From positions 75,117,059 through 75,181,058 of the forward strand of contig CATIUR010000001.1 of NCBI GenBank assembly GCA_949592205.1: a stretch of DNA of 64,000 nucleotides. The letters run 5' to 3'. The stretch comes from Helichrysum umbraculigerum. Its lineage: Eukaryota; Streptophyta; Magnoliopsida; Asterales; Asteraceae. Position numbers and translations under genes: made by a program. This document shows, piece by piece, positions 1-12,355 of this stretch (its first letter is position 1; every line of letters starts with the position of its first letter). The notes beneath the pieces are model-generated. The model saw only the letters and a program-made list of their open reading frames with translations. It had not been told where the DNA came from and ran no database searches.

Positions 1-337
1 ATTTGTGGAGTAGTCGATTTCTGCTCTGTAATCATATTTAGTGGAATATGATTTTCATATTAGTTTTGAAGTTCAGGAGTCATGCTGCCGAGCATCAAAC
101 AAGCAACTTCATTATGACGATCAAAAAAAGAATTACATGCTGCTAATTCCTTAACAGGACCAGTAGCAGCATCAGAAACAAGTCCCATCGACTGTTCAAT
201 GACTTCTGTTTTCCTTTCAACACGAAGGACAATCCTTAGTTGACAAAACCAATCATTGAAATTAATTCCAGAAAGTTTTTCTTTTCTAGCATTTTCCTGA
301 AAGCCGAATAGTTCAAGTTCGGTGCATGATTTGCCAT
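1..337 (-). pseudogene. copia gag fragment, frameshifted
   Basis: The first ATG on the minus strand is at 337-335 and opens with MANHAPNLNYSAFRKMLEK. A one-base indel in an A-rich run near 290 then moves the family-typical part to another frame, where LSGINFNDWFCQLRIVLRVE and NEVACLMLGSMTPELQ can be read. These are hallmark patterns of the gag of plant copia elements, which packages the element RNA. The fragment continues past the left edge. The frameshift suggests this copy is no longer functional, although an assembly error in the A run would look the same. Confidence 0.8.
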
Positions 338-2062
338 CTACAACTAGATAAAAGTTCGAATTTAGTATTTTCGATAATACATCCTTATAGAATAATTAAT
401 TTACCCAAGTTTAACCAAGTAAACTATTAATTTTCTAAAAGGCCAGGATCCTATTGACATAGCACCATTACATCAGTTGATCTGCTAGTAATGATGTTAC
501 TCAAAAGGTAAGTGACGATCAATAATTGCATTACAAGTGCAATTCCTAGAAATTATGGGACTTACAAATAATACTTATGAAGCAAGCATAAGTGAATTTG
601 TAAACATGTTTCATCCCATCTTTTGCCACGGGCTTAAGGATCTCACCGCTTAACTCGTTTTAAGTCGTCCAATTAAGAACTGTAAATAGTCCACCATCGT
701 CTCACGATGAGTGGTAATTTACCTTGGGATTGCAATTTACCTACGTCTCACGCAGAGTAAAAAGCAACTGCAAGTGTTCTTACGATTGGATGACAATGAC
801 TTAAGTTTTAGGGTAACGCAATTTGATGTGTTATCAAATATGTATGAATATGCATGCACCATATTCATATCATAGGTTTTAATAAAAAATATTTTATCTT
901 ACATCAACATAAAGAGCTCGGTAGCTCCATATGAACGCACAAAGAACCGCAGAAGTAAGGCTAGCACAAGGCTGATTAAGTAACCCACTTTCTTTAAGGA
1001 GACAGAGCCTCCAGACTTATAGCTCTCTTATAGTTTATTCAAATGGGTGAGCCGGTGTTTCTTTAGCGATGAAAGATACCAATTTTATTAAATGAATTTG
1101 TAATCAATTAGATATTTTATGACGCGGGAGCAAATTACGGTATATGAGCCCAACCCATATGCGTCATAAATATGTAATATTACAAACCCTAAATCAAATT
1201 TCATAGTCATTTAGTCAAGTTTAATTTTATTTTCTAAAAATAATTTTTGCGTCACAAGTCAACAATTGGCAAATAATTAAACTAAACTAATCGACTAGCT
1301 TAAGGGGCATTGATCCTATGGCCGCTATGTTTTAGTATGTATAATATAAACTACTAAAACTATTAAACAATTAACACTTAATTTTCATGCAACTTTTGGT
1401 GAGTGGAACCCTAAAGCATGGCAACTAGGGACAACTTGTCAATTAAACAATTTTAAACAAGTAGCACATAATATAGTTTTCTCAATTAACAATTAATTCT
1501 TAACTAGCATATCAATATATCAAAGTGATATCCATGACAAATTATGCATGAATTTCATGGATACCCTTTATTTAACTAATTAAAAAGACACTAATAATAA
1601 CAAACAATTTACATTAAACATGTTCATATTCTAGTTAAACATCAAATTTTAATAGGAATTATTAAGGTTTAACAATTTTAACAATAAGGATTAAAAAAAA
1701 ATAATTAAAAAAAATTCCGTTCACTGGATCCAACAAACAAAAGAAAACATTTTTTTTCTCTGTTACTATTCGTAAGCTTTATCCCACAAAAGCAAAAAAC
1801 TATTTTTTTTTTTCTTTTCCGTTGACTTAGACCACAAAACAAAACCAACAAAACATAAAAAAAATGTCTTTTTTTTTTCGTCGGCTTAGATCCCAATCAA
1901 CAATAAAACATTTTTTTTTTCTTCTTCCTGTTTAGCCGACTTGTACATCCACACAACCAAAACCAAAATTTTTTTTTCTTTGTGTTAGTCGAAACAAACA
2001 GTAACACCCCCACAAAAATTTTGATGTTTAACTTATCTAACTAATTACAAACACATACGTGT

Positions 2063-2075
2063 GGCTCTGATACCA
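2063..2075 (-). other. Primer binding site (initiator tRNA-Met)
   Basis: The reverse complement reads TGGTATCAGAGCC, the standard plant initiator-tRNA-Met primer site, one base inside the LTR end. Confidence 0.9.
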
Positions 2076-2076
2076 C

Positions 2077-2768
2077 TGTTAGAGTATAGCGAATTAATAT
2101 ATATTCAAATTGTCACACAATTGCGGAAGCGAATAAACACATATGAATAATTAGTTAAGATAGAAAACGTGTACCTTTTAGCTAGCTCCAATTGATCGTT
2201 TAATAAACGAATAGGTTTCACTAATGATAAAACCCTCTACGATCGCACACACAACACGTCATTGATAATCACCCGAATGCTAGTTCAATTTAACCAAATT
2301 AAATAACCCCTGTTTTTTTTGCTTTACGTCAAAAGCAAACAAACAAACCCCTTGGGTTTTTATTTGTTTCGTCGAATTAGCACAAGAAAGGCTAGGGGTT
2401 TTGTTTTTGATGTTTACCGAATACACAAAAGTCAAAAACACTTTTCGGTGGTCAAGTATTACATCAAAGGGTTATTTAATATATATATATAAAGAATTTA
2501 TAATAATTAATACATAATAACTTTTATTAATAATTAATTATAACCCTTTAAGTAATTAGAAGTAACAGTTTAGTCCTAATAACTTTCACCTTGAAACTTA
2601 CAATTTAATAACATTTATTAAATGATCTCAAATTAACTAATAACTCAACTAGTTATTACAGTTAACTTAACTTGGTTAAATAAGTGGTATCTACATGTTA
2701 ACGCGTGTGACCCCGTAGGCTTAAACGTTTCCGGACATGCGTTTATTTGACGTGGTCATTTCCCAACA
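2077..2768 (-). repeat. 5' LTR of the copia element (692 bp)
   Basis: In element orientation the LTR begins TGTTGGGAAATGACC and ends CTATACTCTAACA, with TG..CA borders. Its first ~80 bp (including AAACGCATG, TTTAAGCCTACGGGGTCACA) match the solo LTR at 47960. A (TA)n-type TATA region lies at 2476-2495. Unlike the solo LTR, it has no GC-rich motif array. Confidence 0.85.
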
Positions 2769-2946
2769 GGGCTAAAGTATCAGTCCTAACACTTTCAACC
2801 CTATTGCCCTATTCGACCCATTTTAGCTAAGTTTTTTACGTACATGACCCTTTTTGAGATAAAACACGACCAAAACAGGCCCATTATTTAATAAACGGTT
2901 TGAAATTACCACCTGTTCCAAAAATAAATCAAGAACAAGTGACTAC

Positions 2947-3649
2947 CTTTCTAACAGATTGTGGAACACTAGCAATTATGTCTTCTTCAAGTGAACATTG
3001 AAAAAGGGAACAGTAGCATTTTCTTACAGCCACGAGATGGTTAGAAGAAGTTGCACATGTGATTTCAACTATTACTTGTAGTCTGTCAACACTTTTATTC
3101 TTCGACTTCAATGCTTTATTCACTAACCTTGCATCCCTTTCTGCTGGATCATATGTCCACAAGATCACTGCTTTCTGTCAATGTATAATACATACTATTA
3201 ATATTTCTTCTATAGCCAAAACAACCCCCACGCATATGAGTTTCAGTGGTTAAATATAAAAGGTGGCAAAATGGGCAGCACAGGCGGGTGGGATAACAGT
3301 TAAAAACGGGTAATATTTGGAACAGACCGAAATGGGTTGGCTCTGGTTAGGTTGACCCGAAATACTTTCTGTCATATATTTTTGTATATACTTACAAAAT
3401 TTCCAATTAATAAACAAGTAAGAAGTTATGGATGACGTAAGAGCATACCCCAAAATCACCAGAAAGCTCAGAATCCAGAGAATCAATAAGAGATTTATCG
3501 TATAGTTTTTGATAAGCTTCTCTAATAAGCTTTCTTTGAGTTGAATTTCTGTGACCCAATACTTGAATCACAGCCTTCTCATCAGTTCCCCATCCTAACA
3601 TCAACACCAACACATTATCTTCTTAATATAACATTCTACCATTTATATT

Positions 3650-3684
<35 letters not shown>

Positions 3685-3912
3685 TCATCAATCTATATCA
3701 ACTTTACATACAAGATTGTGATGATGTGTAAACCCCACATGACAAATGAAGTATGAGATGCTTATATTGAAACAGGCTAGATATATTAAATAAGTCATCA
3801 TTTATGTAAAATTAGTAAAGAAAAACAAGAGTGTACCTTGGAAAGCTTTTTTGAGAGTTTCAGAGTCTTGGGTAGGAGAAGGAACTTGTTGTGGTAGTCT
3901 CAAAGTTGACAT
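2947..3912 (-). CDS. ANN3: Annexin, D3 type (N-terminal half; rest outside the window)
   Basis: Annexins bind acidic phospholipids in a Ca2+-dependent way at membranes. Three minus-strand exons are visible: 3837-3912 (76 nt, starts MSTLRLPQQVPSPTQDSETL), 3449-3594 (146 nt, GWGTDEKAVIQVLGHRN) and 2947-3174 (228 nt, WTYDPAERDARLVNKALK). All have GT..AG borders and the reading frame is continuous for 150 codons, ending in VPQSVRK. That covers annexin repeats 1 and 2. Repeat 1 has the intact calcium-site motif GWGTDE. The family is about 316-321 aa, so repeats 3 and 4 are missing here: intron 3 is entered by a copia element at 2768 and the remaining exons would lie beyond the left edge, if they exist. 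VPSP.QDSETLK, SELSGDF and WTYDPAERDARLVNK point to the D3 subgroup. Whether the gene still splices across the insertion cannot be told. Confidence 0.85.
3653..3684. repeat. (AAT)n microsatellite in annexin 3 intron 1
   Basis: About ten uninterrupted ATA/AAT units between exon 2 (3594) and exon 1 (3837). Confidence 0.95.
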
Positions 3913-4276
3913 TTTTTTAGTTTATTGATTTGCAAGTGGTTTTTCAAGTATAATAGACACAACATTTAACATCTGTTTTTGTATAGAAATATAGAATGAT
4001 TTGACTTTTTACACATTTTATTTGGTTCAGTAAAAACCTATCTAAATATCTTTAACTGGGTTGTAATTATCATGGATTTATCTTTCTAATTGTATGTTAA
4101 TTTCTTGTTTCTTTCTTTTGTTTTTTACGGAGTATTTGCATTTGCATTATAGCAGTCGAAATAAGTCAATAACGATTTGCGAAGATAGAAATTCACGAGT
4201 ATTGAATAATATATGAAGTTCGAGTCGTGCTTGTATCGATAAGTATTTATCTTTATGTTATGAAATAAGTGTGAAT
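3913..4276. other. Presumed 5' flank / promoter of the annexin 3-type gene
   Basis: This AT-rich stretch lies upstream of the minus-strand ATG at 3912. A weak TATA-like string lies around 3949-3956 on the minus strand. I see no gene. It ends at the 9-bp target duplication of the Mutator-like element. Confidence 0.4.
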
Positions 4277-4285
4277 TTTTATATA

Positions 4286-4369
4286 GGGTAAAAGACAAAA
4301 ATCGGCCACGTACTACCAGCGGATACTCCAAGTATGCAACCTACCCTTTTTATTTCTCATGTATGCAAC
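4286..4369 (+). repeat. Left TIR of the MULE
   Basis: Inverted match to 5764-5847, with one clear difference (CTACCAGC against CTGCCAGC). Confidence 0.9.
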
Positions 4370-5763
4370 CAACCGGGTAATTTTGGGTTATAATTTTCAA
4401 AAGTTCAATATTACCTTCTCATATTATCAAATGATGATTTGGTGTACGTGTCACAAGCCATGTAATCCGTTTGCCACGTCGTATGTACACGTCATTAACT
4501 TGACTGCATATACAGCACGGAGGATTTATGGGTGATTCAAGAGTGTTCGTTGAATTCGATATCTGAAACACCCAGATTGAGTGTACGTTTTATGTGTGAT
4601 TCAAGATTGAGGATTTAACCAATAATCTTGTTTTAAGTGTATCACTAGAATCTCCAAGATGCATTTAGCCATTAACCTTGCGAAGGAGGATGCTAAAAAC
4701 GGTACTAAAGTTACAAGGTATAAGTGCCGGAAAAAATGGTGGTCGTCGGAGCCGGAAAAATTGTCGAGAAGAATGGAGGTCGACAAGAGTCAGAAAATCG
4801 TCGGGGAAGAAAGGAGATCACGGGTTGATGCCAAAAACATATATTTTCACATTTTCAGATCTAAAAAACTGATGGCAAAAGTTACATTTTCAGATTTGGA
4901 AAAGAAGGTAATCTTCTCCGGCGAGTTTTCCGGCAATAAAGATTCCGGTTTATGAAAAACATGAGTGAATATATTCTTATCTTTTTGAAGCAAGAAACAA
5001 TGTATACATTCGTTTCAAATCATCCATTTACAAACACAAATGAGCTCAAAAAATCATTATCATTATCATTATTAACAAGAACAATATCATTACCATCAAC
5101 ACAACAATGGCCTTTTCTGCTAATTGTCTTTTCATTATTAATTCAAAAATTACAGATACAATAAAACCCAGATTCAAAAGTTGAGCACACCACAAAAAGC
5201 ATCACCCCCATCATCTAAAAAAGTTCCTAAAATCTAGGTATTCAAAAATATGAACAAACCCTAAAAGAAACTAGAAGATGAAGAAGCATTTCGTGGGTGA
5301 CGGCGGAGTTGAGATCTTCCAAAACTGGTACTGGTTGGGAGAATGAACCAGTGACATCGTGATGTTGAAGGTGTACAGTCCAGATCCCCCGAAGAACGAA
5401 GGTTGTTGTAGAGTGTAGAGTCCCATTTAGATTCCGACCACTAGGCACCGATTAATATTCCGATTGTTTGGTTGGTGGTGATGGTGAGGTGGTGGTGACC
5501 GTAATTTGTGTGTTGGGAGCTGGTTAGGGAAGATGATTTCCTTTTGATAGCTATGGGATAGATCTGGAAAAGAGAAAGAAACAAATGCCATTTACCCAAT
5601 ATTTTCCTACCCTTTTTTTTTCTCTTATAAAAAATTGCCACGTAGGTATAAATATTCCATGTAAGCTTAAAAAAAAATTAAAAATACCAAATAATGTGTA
5701 TTTACCGGTTGATCAGGTAACCGGTTACCATGTTACTTATATCAATACAAAATTATCCAGTTT

Positions 5764-5847
5764 GTTGCATACATGAGAAATAAAAAGGGTAGGTTGCATA
5801 CTTGGAGTATCCGCTGGCAGTACGTGGCCGATTTTTGTCTTTTACCC
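5764..5847 (-). repeat. Right TIR of the MULE
   Basis: Inverted match to 4286-4369. Confidence 0.9.
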
Positions 5848-6330
5848 TTTTAGATAAGTTTAGAGAAGGTAACATTATCTTTTGACAAACTAAAAAACAG
5901 CATTATTTGAACATTGTTCAATGTATATTTAATATGAACATTTATTTTAAGACAACGAAATATAATATGAACAATTATTTAACCACCAGATCTTTGATGG
6001 TCCAAATATCTTTTTTTGTCATAATCTTTATTAATGATAATGATCAATGAGTGATGTTGAGATGAGAATGAGAATTTGTGTGAGAATTTGTGTGAGATTG
6101 AGGGAATCAATCTCAACCACTTATTTTCATCAAATACTCATCTCCACATCTTTTTAAAAATTAAACATCTCACAAACAACAAGTCGAAAAATTATAAAAA
6201 ATTGCACCATAAAATTCAGCATTTTCTCCTCTTCGATTTAAGATCCACAAGCTATACTTTCGACAACTTTTTTTTTTTTTCATTTTTGGTGGGTCTACAA
6301 ATTACTATCGCATGTGTTAGTGTTACGTTT

Positions 6331-6517
6331 AAGGTTTAGGGTCTAGGGGTTAGGGTTTAGGCCCTAACCCCTAAACCCTAAACGCTTTTCAAAATACTAA
6401 ACCATAAACCCTTCCTGCTAACCTAAACCCTAAACCCTGCTAAACCCTAAATCCTAACCCATAAACCCTGCTAAACCCTAAACCCTAAACCCTAACCCTA
6501 AACCCTAACCCTAACCG
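6331..6517. repeat. Interstitial telomere-like repeats (TTTAGGG/CCCTAAA)
   Basis: TTTAGGG units run up to a turn at about 6360 and continue as CCCTAAA units on the other side, with degenerate spacers such as CCCTGCTAAA. The inverted arrangement and its place between MITE arms show it is part of the MITE, not a real telomere. Confidence 0.85.
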
Positions 6518-6582
6518 CAAATCAAATGTACAACCAATCACTATCACATGTGTTACTACCTTGTAAAACCCATCAAAAAATG

Positions 6583-6622
<40 letters not shown>
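6583..6622 (+). repeat. Poly-A run (about 40 nt)
   Basis: Homopolymer in the right arm of MITE copy 1, pairing with the poly-T of the left arm near 6270. Confidence 0.9.
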
Positions 6623-6625
<3 letters not shown>

Positions 6626-6829
6626 GTCGAAAGTATAGCTTATGGATCTTAAATCGAAGAGGAGAAAACGTTGAATTTTATAGTGCAAATTTCATAATTT
6701 TTCAACTTGCCGTTTGTGAGATATTGAAGTTTCAAAAACGTGGGGAAATGAGTATTTGATGAAAATGAGTGATTGAAATTGATTCTTCTATTCTCACACA
6801 AAATTGTTGTATTCATTTGAATCTAACTC

Positions 6830-7307
6830 AATGATGTATCTAAACATTAAATTTTAGAGAACATATGTTTCACGACATAATTTTTGTCTGATTTAGTTGG
6901 GTTTAACTTGTGAATCATCACCATCATCATTAATGTTTTTTAGTTGGATTTAGTTGTGACTTGTGGCCATTAATTAAGGTGCTTCCAACGTGCTTAAGAT
7001 CGAATCGAATAGTTAATATTAAGCTTTTGTATAATTAAGAGTCAGTCAACTGCATTCTTTTAAACCTACGAGAAACTCGTGGCGTTTATTTTAACAATTA
7101 GTAAGTTTTAAAACGCGTTTCAAAAGATGAAATGATTTATGATAGAAGAACTATATCAAATTACAACCATGAATGATGATAAATAGTCCCAAATCTGTTT
7201 AATACATACACAATAACATTGCAATAAATTAACAAACTGAATGGATTGAAAGGATTTATTATATGAATATAGAAAATAAATCAACCTTCAGTTTAATTAA
7301 ACCATAT
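6830..7307. other. AT-rich spacer between the two telomere-core MITEs
   Basis: I see no gene, repeat or RNA in these ~480 bp. Confidence 0.5.
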
Positions 7308-7582
7308 TATGAATATAGAGTAAGGTTCAAATGAGACTAAAAATTTGTGTGAGAATAGAGGAACCAATGATATGGTGACATGTGTAAAAAGAGAATACAA
7401 AACCCATTTACCCCTTAAGTTAAATATCTCACAAACGACAAATCGGAAAATAATGAAAATTGCACCATTAGATTCATCGTTTGATCCTCTTCGATTTGCC
7501 GTCCATTAAGGCATACTTTCAACGAGTTTTTTTTTCATTATTTTTAGTGGGTTTCACATTACTAACACGTGTGTTACAGTGT

Positions 7583-7774
7583 TGGGTTTAGGGTTTAGGG
7601 TTTGGAGTTTGGGGTTTCGGAACGAAACCCCAAACTCCCAACCCTAAACCATAAACCCTAACCCCTAAACCCCAAACCCTAAACCCTAAACGCTTTATAA
7701 AACTCTAAACCCTAAATCATACTAAACCCTAAACCCTAAACCCTGCTAAACCCTAACACTAAACCCTGCTAAAC
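7583..7774. repeat. Telomere-like repeats in MITE copy 2
   Basis: GGGTTTA units turn into CCCTAAA units at a palindrome centred near 7622 (GGGGTTTCG, GAA, CGAAACCCC). They resume after the LTR element at 15325-15380. Confidence 0.85.
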
Positions 7775-9836
7775 TGAAACGCCCATATTTCGTTAGAAAT
7801 TTTTTTTTTTTTTTTTTTATAGAATACTTGTATATTTCAAATTTATAATTTCATAATGCTTAGGAATATCATTCCATCACAACTTGGTCCCATTTTAAGT
7901 TCTACATGTTTACAAATTCGACTCCATACAATGATGACACTTTTTTTTATCAAAATCATAATAGTTTGGGCGATTTATACAATGGTAATACAAAACGATA
8001 ATTCAATAGAATAGGAAACTTGTCTAATAATATTACAAGTTTCTATCCACGCTACCTTCTTGAATCCTTTCATCCAATTGGTTCAACAAAATCAAATACC
8101 TACAACATAAAACAACTGATACGAGTAAGCATAAAGCTTAGTGAGTATACAAGCAACTAAATAAATAATTCACAAACAAGATACAATTTATCAATAACTA
8201 CTTATTTCTTTTAAATAGAAACTATTGAACAACACTAAAGATTCGACAATATTTCGTATGGATCCATGATCCAATAGATACAAGTAAGCATGGCACTAAT
8301 CCCATATGGGTACCAAGCTTAATAGATACCAAGTAGTGTCAAGCACTTATTTCGTGATATTCAATTTCTACAATACTAAATCCATATACTACAATTAATT
8401 CACATAATCCTATTAATTCGCATAATCCTCCTAATTCACATAATTCTCCTAATTCACACAATTCTACAATTTCACATAATCCACAAAATTCAATCATCCA
8501 CATAATGCTATACTATTTCCAAATAATTCAACTCTTAACAACAATCCACAACTATGTTCAACAACCAATATTTCCTAAAATACGAAACATGATACAATAT
8601 AGAAACACACATGAAATACAATTATAAGAAACAAACAATAAGAACAACTAGAAGAGACAAACAATATTCCAAACGATTGTATGAACCTCTTGCTCATAAG
8701 CAATCCGGAACGTACAATCATTATTCAAGTAGTTCTCGTATTACTCACCTTTGCCTTTTAAGCAATTGCATGATATTACATCCAAATAGCTAAATCACCA
8801 TTCTTGATCTCTTAATATATAACCTATTGATACAATAACACATTTAATAACTAGCAATCATCATAACTAATACATCAACATTATCAATCCATAGCCCATC
8901 TTGGATTGATCATATTACATAAAATTCTTTATTTCATAATTCTCTTTATTTCATTATTTGAATATCCACCTTAGATGATTATTTCATATTTATCCATTTA
9001 ATCATAATCAATCTCATAATCATAATTCATCCAATTACATAATTCTTTAAGTTAATACTTCAATTCTTGTAATTATACTTCAAAAACCTTTAATCATATT
9101 CCAACAACATGTATAATCACTAATTAAGGTGTATTTACACCAAATCATATCACTATGATCAAACTTTCTTGATTACAAATCATATAATTCAACTCATTCA
9201 TCAAAACCCACTTGATTACTAACCTTATATTTCAATAATCCATTATTTCATCAAAACCCCAAGAACACAATTCAAGATTCTTGATTTTTAATTCGTTCTA
9301 GTGTTAATTCAATCACTAATAAGCTTTACTAAGTCCAATTCAACATATTTCAAGCTTAATTTCGTATTAAAATCCATTAATACTTCATAAAATTCGAAAT
9401 TCCCATGAACCCTAATTTTAAATTCGAATTTAGAAGAGAATCATGATTACCTTGTGTTCAAGATGCTTAATCCTTGTTGAATTCGAGTCTCTTTGCTTTG
9501 ATATCATGTTTTGAAAGTGAATTTGATTTAGGGTTAGGGTTCTAGCGATTTTTTTTTTTCTTCATTCGTGAAGCCTCTGGATTTGTTTTCTGGAATAATA
9601 CATATGATACGTACATGTATAGATAATAACAGATATATTTGTATTAATTTTATTCCCGTGATTATCATTGTCTGGAACTTTAAAAACCGACATACGTTTT
9701 CTATTATATCTTATTATTTAGTTAATATTAATTCAAAAGATGTATATTTCTGGATACACTAAAATAATACCTCGAATATTGAGGTGTTTAATATTACTTT
9801 ATTCACAATATTACTTTTGGTTTTTGGGATGTTACA
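7775..9836 (-). repeat. 3' LTR of element A
   Basis: The plus strand starts TGAAACGCCCATATTTCG and ends GGGATGTTACA. In element orientation it begins TGTAACATCCC, like elements B and C. A splice-acceptor-like block lies at 8100-8150 (minus) and a donor-like AAG/GTAATC at 9450. Confidence 0.9.
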
Positions 9837-9874
9837 AGTCTCCCCCACTTATTTCATTCGTGTCCTCACGAATG
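9837..9874 (-). promoter_or_regulatory. Polypurine tract and hairpin before the 3' LTR of element A
   Basis: On the minus strand the last 18 nt before the LTR contain the purine run AAGTGGGGGAGA (the plus-strand primer). Immediately before this lies an 8-bp perfect hairpin with an AGGA loop (9855-9874): CATTCGTG, AGGA, CACGAATG. The same placement is seen in elements B and C with a different stem sequence. Confidence 0.8.
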
Positions 9875-12158
9875 TCACTTATATAGGTTCGCAGTGATAC
9901 TTTTCTACAGGTGCGGAAGCGTTTATTTCTTATATGATACTATACACCACTCATGTATCCACGAAATCTCTTTTATTCCTATTTCATTTAGTTCCAAACA
10001 ACTTAATACGTATATTACATAAATAATCTTTCATCATATACAGCTAAATTATGCATATTTCTTAGATACATAAGCATATATTTCTATCCAATTAGACACA
10101 AGATATGTATGCTTAATAATTCTCTTATACATATACGTTTTATTTCATTAATTTGCACATATCCAGGGTGTACTTTAACTAAATCCATAAATCCTAAGCA
10201 CCTAACTGCGCTTTTAATTCTATTTCTCTTGCTAACACAAAGTACAATATCCAGTACAATGTGTAATAATATCAATTATTTCATCATAACTAATACATAT
10301 AGCATACGTCACCCCTTTGAGTAACTTATAATATAGATACATGTTTTCAATTCTTTCCACATTTACATTTCAATGAATGTGCATACTTCTATTCTTACTC
10401 ACGCACATGTACTGTGCATATATCATATCTCATACATTTTCCTGGGTCATTTGTTATTATTAGTCCTATAGATACTTGGAAACACATAATCACTTGATAT
10501 AAGGGAAACACATACTATTTATTTCTTTATAATGATTACATTAGTGGTTATAAAAACCACATTACATATTTCAACAATGAAAATTTTAATTCAATCATAA
10601 CTAGTCAACAAACTAGTACTCACATATTACCTTAATTAACATAAGTACTATCAATAATATATTTCGTAGTATCATATTAGTTACCTCAACAAAGTATAAA
10701 TATCAAGATTATCATATTTCGTAAACAATTCTGATACAGGATCAGTGCTAACCGCAGTTAACAATGATCAATCATAATTCCTTAACTATATTTCTATATT
10801 ATGTCATTTCATAATTAAATTCTATTTCTGTTAATCTATTATACGTCACTTACTAAGATTCTCCCCCACTTAAGATTCATCATACTACTTTTAATAACAA
10901 AATTCATAATAAGATACTATTATAGGGCGAACACATATTTTATTTTGACTAACATCTATTTCTTGCATAATAGGTACCACATTATGACTATAGTCTAGTG
11001 GTTTACTATTTCTATATTCCATACTGAAATCACTTCATATTGATACTATATTCATTTATAAAGCCTAAGCTTACATATTTCTGTCTTTATCCGATACAAA
11101 TCAATACTACTTCTACACTTATTCTCTACAAATTATATCAAGCCTATTTGATATTTGGCAGCCTCAACAATTCCATGTGAATAGCATAATATAACTACGT
11201 TGGCCAGACGTCTTTAGATTATGTTATACACACTTCCTTCTTAGGCTAATTTATATCATCCAGCCTTAATATAATTTCCACAAAACACTTAATTCCATGA
11301 TTCATAACAAGCAAGATACTTGATAACATTTTGATCACATATATCCAATCTTGTCTCTGATGAATTCATCTTCTGATTCATTCATCAGTCAATTAAACAC
11401 ATATATTTCTAATCACCTAGCAACTAATCACATAATGATGTCATATATTAATCATAATCATTATTTCACATTGTTTATTTCACACTTATACATATAATCA
11501 GAATCAAATAACAATTGGGTTTAGGTAGAGATTAAACTTTCAAACAGGCTTGTGGTCCATAAGATACCATTGTGCATTGCGCATATTTGGTATAGTCAAT
11601 ATTTCGTATGATTGTTATTTCGTAATAAAGAATCTCTACAAATGCGCAAATACACAATTCATAACAAAACATATTTATCAATTCACATATTCCATATTCT
11701 TCCTAAGGAAGCAATCCATATTTCCTAATCATTGATTAAAGTTTTCAATTATTCCTTAAATACTTATGCAATTATTTTCGTATTTCGTTTAATTCAATCA
11801 ATATTCAAAATTCACATAACATCGTAAAAACAGGCCCTAATGATACATTTATTCAACGGAATGATCCATGAGGCTTACAGAAACAAAAGCCCAATTCGAA
11901 ACGTAAGTCAAAAATTCAAAATAAGGTCCGAAAAACAGTAAAATACCATTTTCGGGCCCTAAATGACCTCGAAATGCCAAAAACTGACAGGGCTCATGGC
12001 GAAACTATGAGCTTTGACCGTTGGGCCGTTTCCGAGTGACCTTGTAAATTTCGTCTTAATCGGACACCAAAATTTTATTACGGAAATTCTACGTCGAACG
12101 TTACTTCGAATTTCGCTAAACGGTTGACCAAAAGCAAAAAGTCCACAAAACACCCATT

Positions 12159-12355
12159 ACCCGCCGGGTAATTAATGTACCCGCCGGGTACAAATCACAA
12201 ACCGCCGGGTCTTATGCTCAACCGCCGGGTGAATTAAGTTTTGGCCAACAGAAAAATTTTGCGGCATTTAGGCTCTAGGAGCCGCCGGTTTTGATACACT
12301 AGCCGCCGGGTCAACATGTTTACCCGCCGGGTACCAGGCTTACCCGCCGGGTACC
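12159..12355. repeat. Phased GC-rich motif array of element A (CCGCCGG type)
   Basis: Eight copies of ACCCGCCGGGTA or close variants. The CCGCCGG cores start at 12161, 12181, 12202, 12222, then 12282, 12303, 12324 and 12344: two groups of four on a ~20.3 bp lattice with two positions skipped. The spacers are AT-rich and unrelated. The array lies between interior blocks conserved with element C. Confidence 0.9.

Larger units (their letters stand above)
1..2768 (-). mobile_element. Ty1/copia retrotransposon, 5' part (runs off the left edge)
   Basis: Read on the minus strand this is the beginning of a copia element: 5' LTR (2077-2768), a tRNA-Met primer site directly inside it (2063-2075), a long A/T-rich leader with poly-T/poly-A runs (338-2062) in which I see no gene, and the start of gag (1-337). 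The rest lies outside the window. The element starts 178 bp beyond the exon 3 donor of the annexin 3-type gene and has the same orientation as that gene, so it sits in the gene's third intron. The target duplication cannot be checked because the far LTR is not visible. The LTR is related to the solo LTR at 47960-48699. Confidence 0.85.
4286..5847. mobile_element. Non-autonomous Mutator-like (MULE) element, 1562 bp
   Basis: The ends are long terminal inverted repeats of at least 84 bp, beginning GGGTAAAAGACAAAAATCGG, with about one mismatch in the first 84 positions (4286-4369 against 5847-5764). They are flanked by a 9-bp direct repeat, TTTTATATA (4277-4285) and TTTTAGATA (5848-5856), with 8 of 9 identical. 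A 9-bp duplication and long TIRs are the Mutator signature. No transposase is encoded. The interior holds a 98-codon open frame (4659-4955, plus; starts MHLAINLAKEDAKNGTK) that I do not recognise. It also holds a GC-richer, UTR-like stretch at 5260-5560, which might be captured host sequence. Confidence 0.85.
6049..6829. mobile_element. Fold-back MITE with telomere-like core (copy 1)
   Basis: About 780 bp folds on itself. The left arm (6049-6330) and the right arm (6520-6829) are inverted copies: for example GTGTGAGAAT, ATTTTCATCAAATACTCAT, CTTCGATTTAAGATCCA and the poly-T/poly-A runs recur inverted. The centre is a block of CCCTAAA-type repeats. Imperfect 10-bp flanking repeats AATGATCAAT (6039-6048) and AATGATGTAT (6830-6839) agree at 8 of 10 positions. 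Together with the better-dated copy 2 this suggests a Mutator-type MITE. No coding capacity. Confidence 0.65.

Noticed and set aside
6331..7774. True chromosome end or telomere
   Set aside because: The TTTAGGG units are degenerate, inverted around a centre and enclosed by MITE arms with target duplications.
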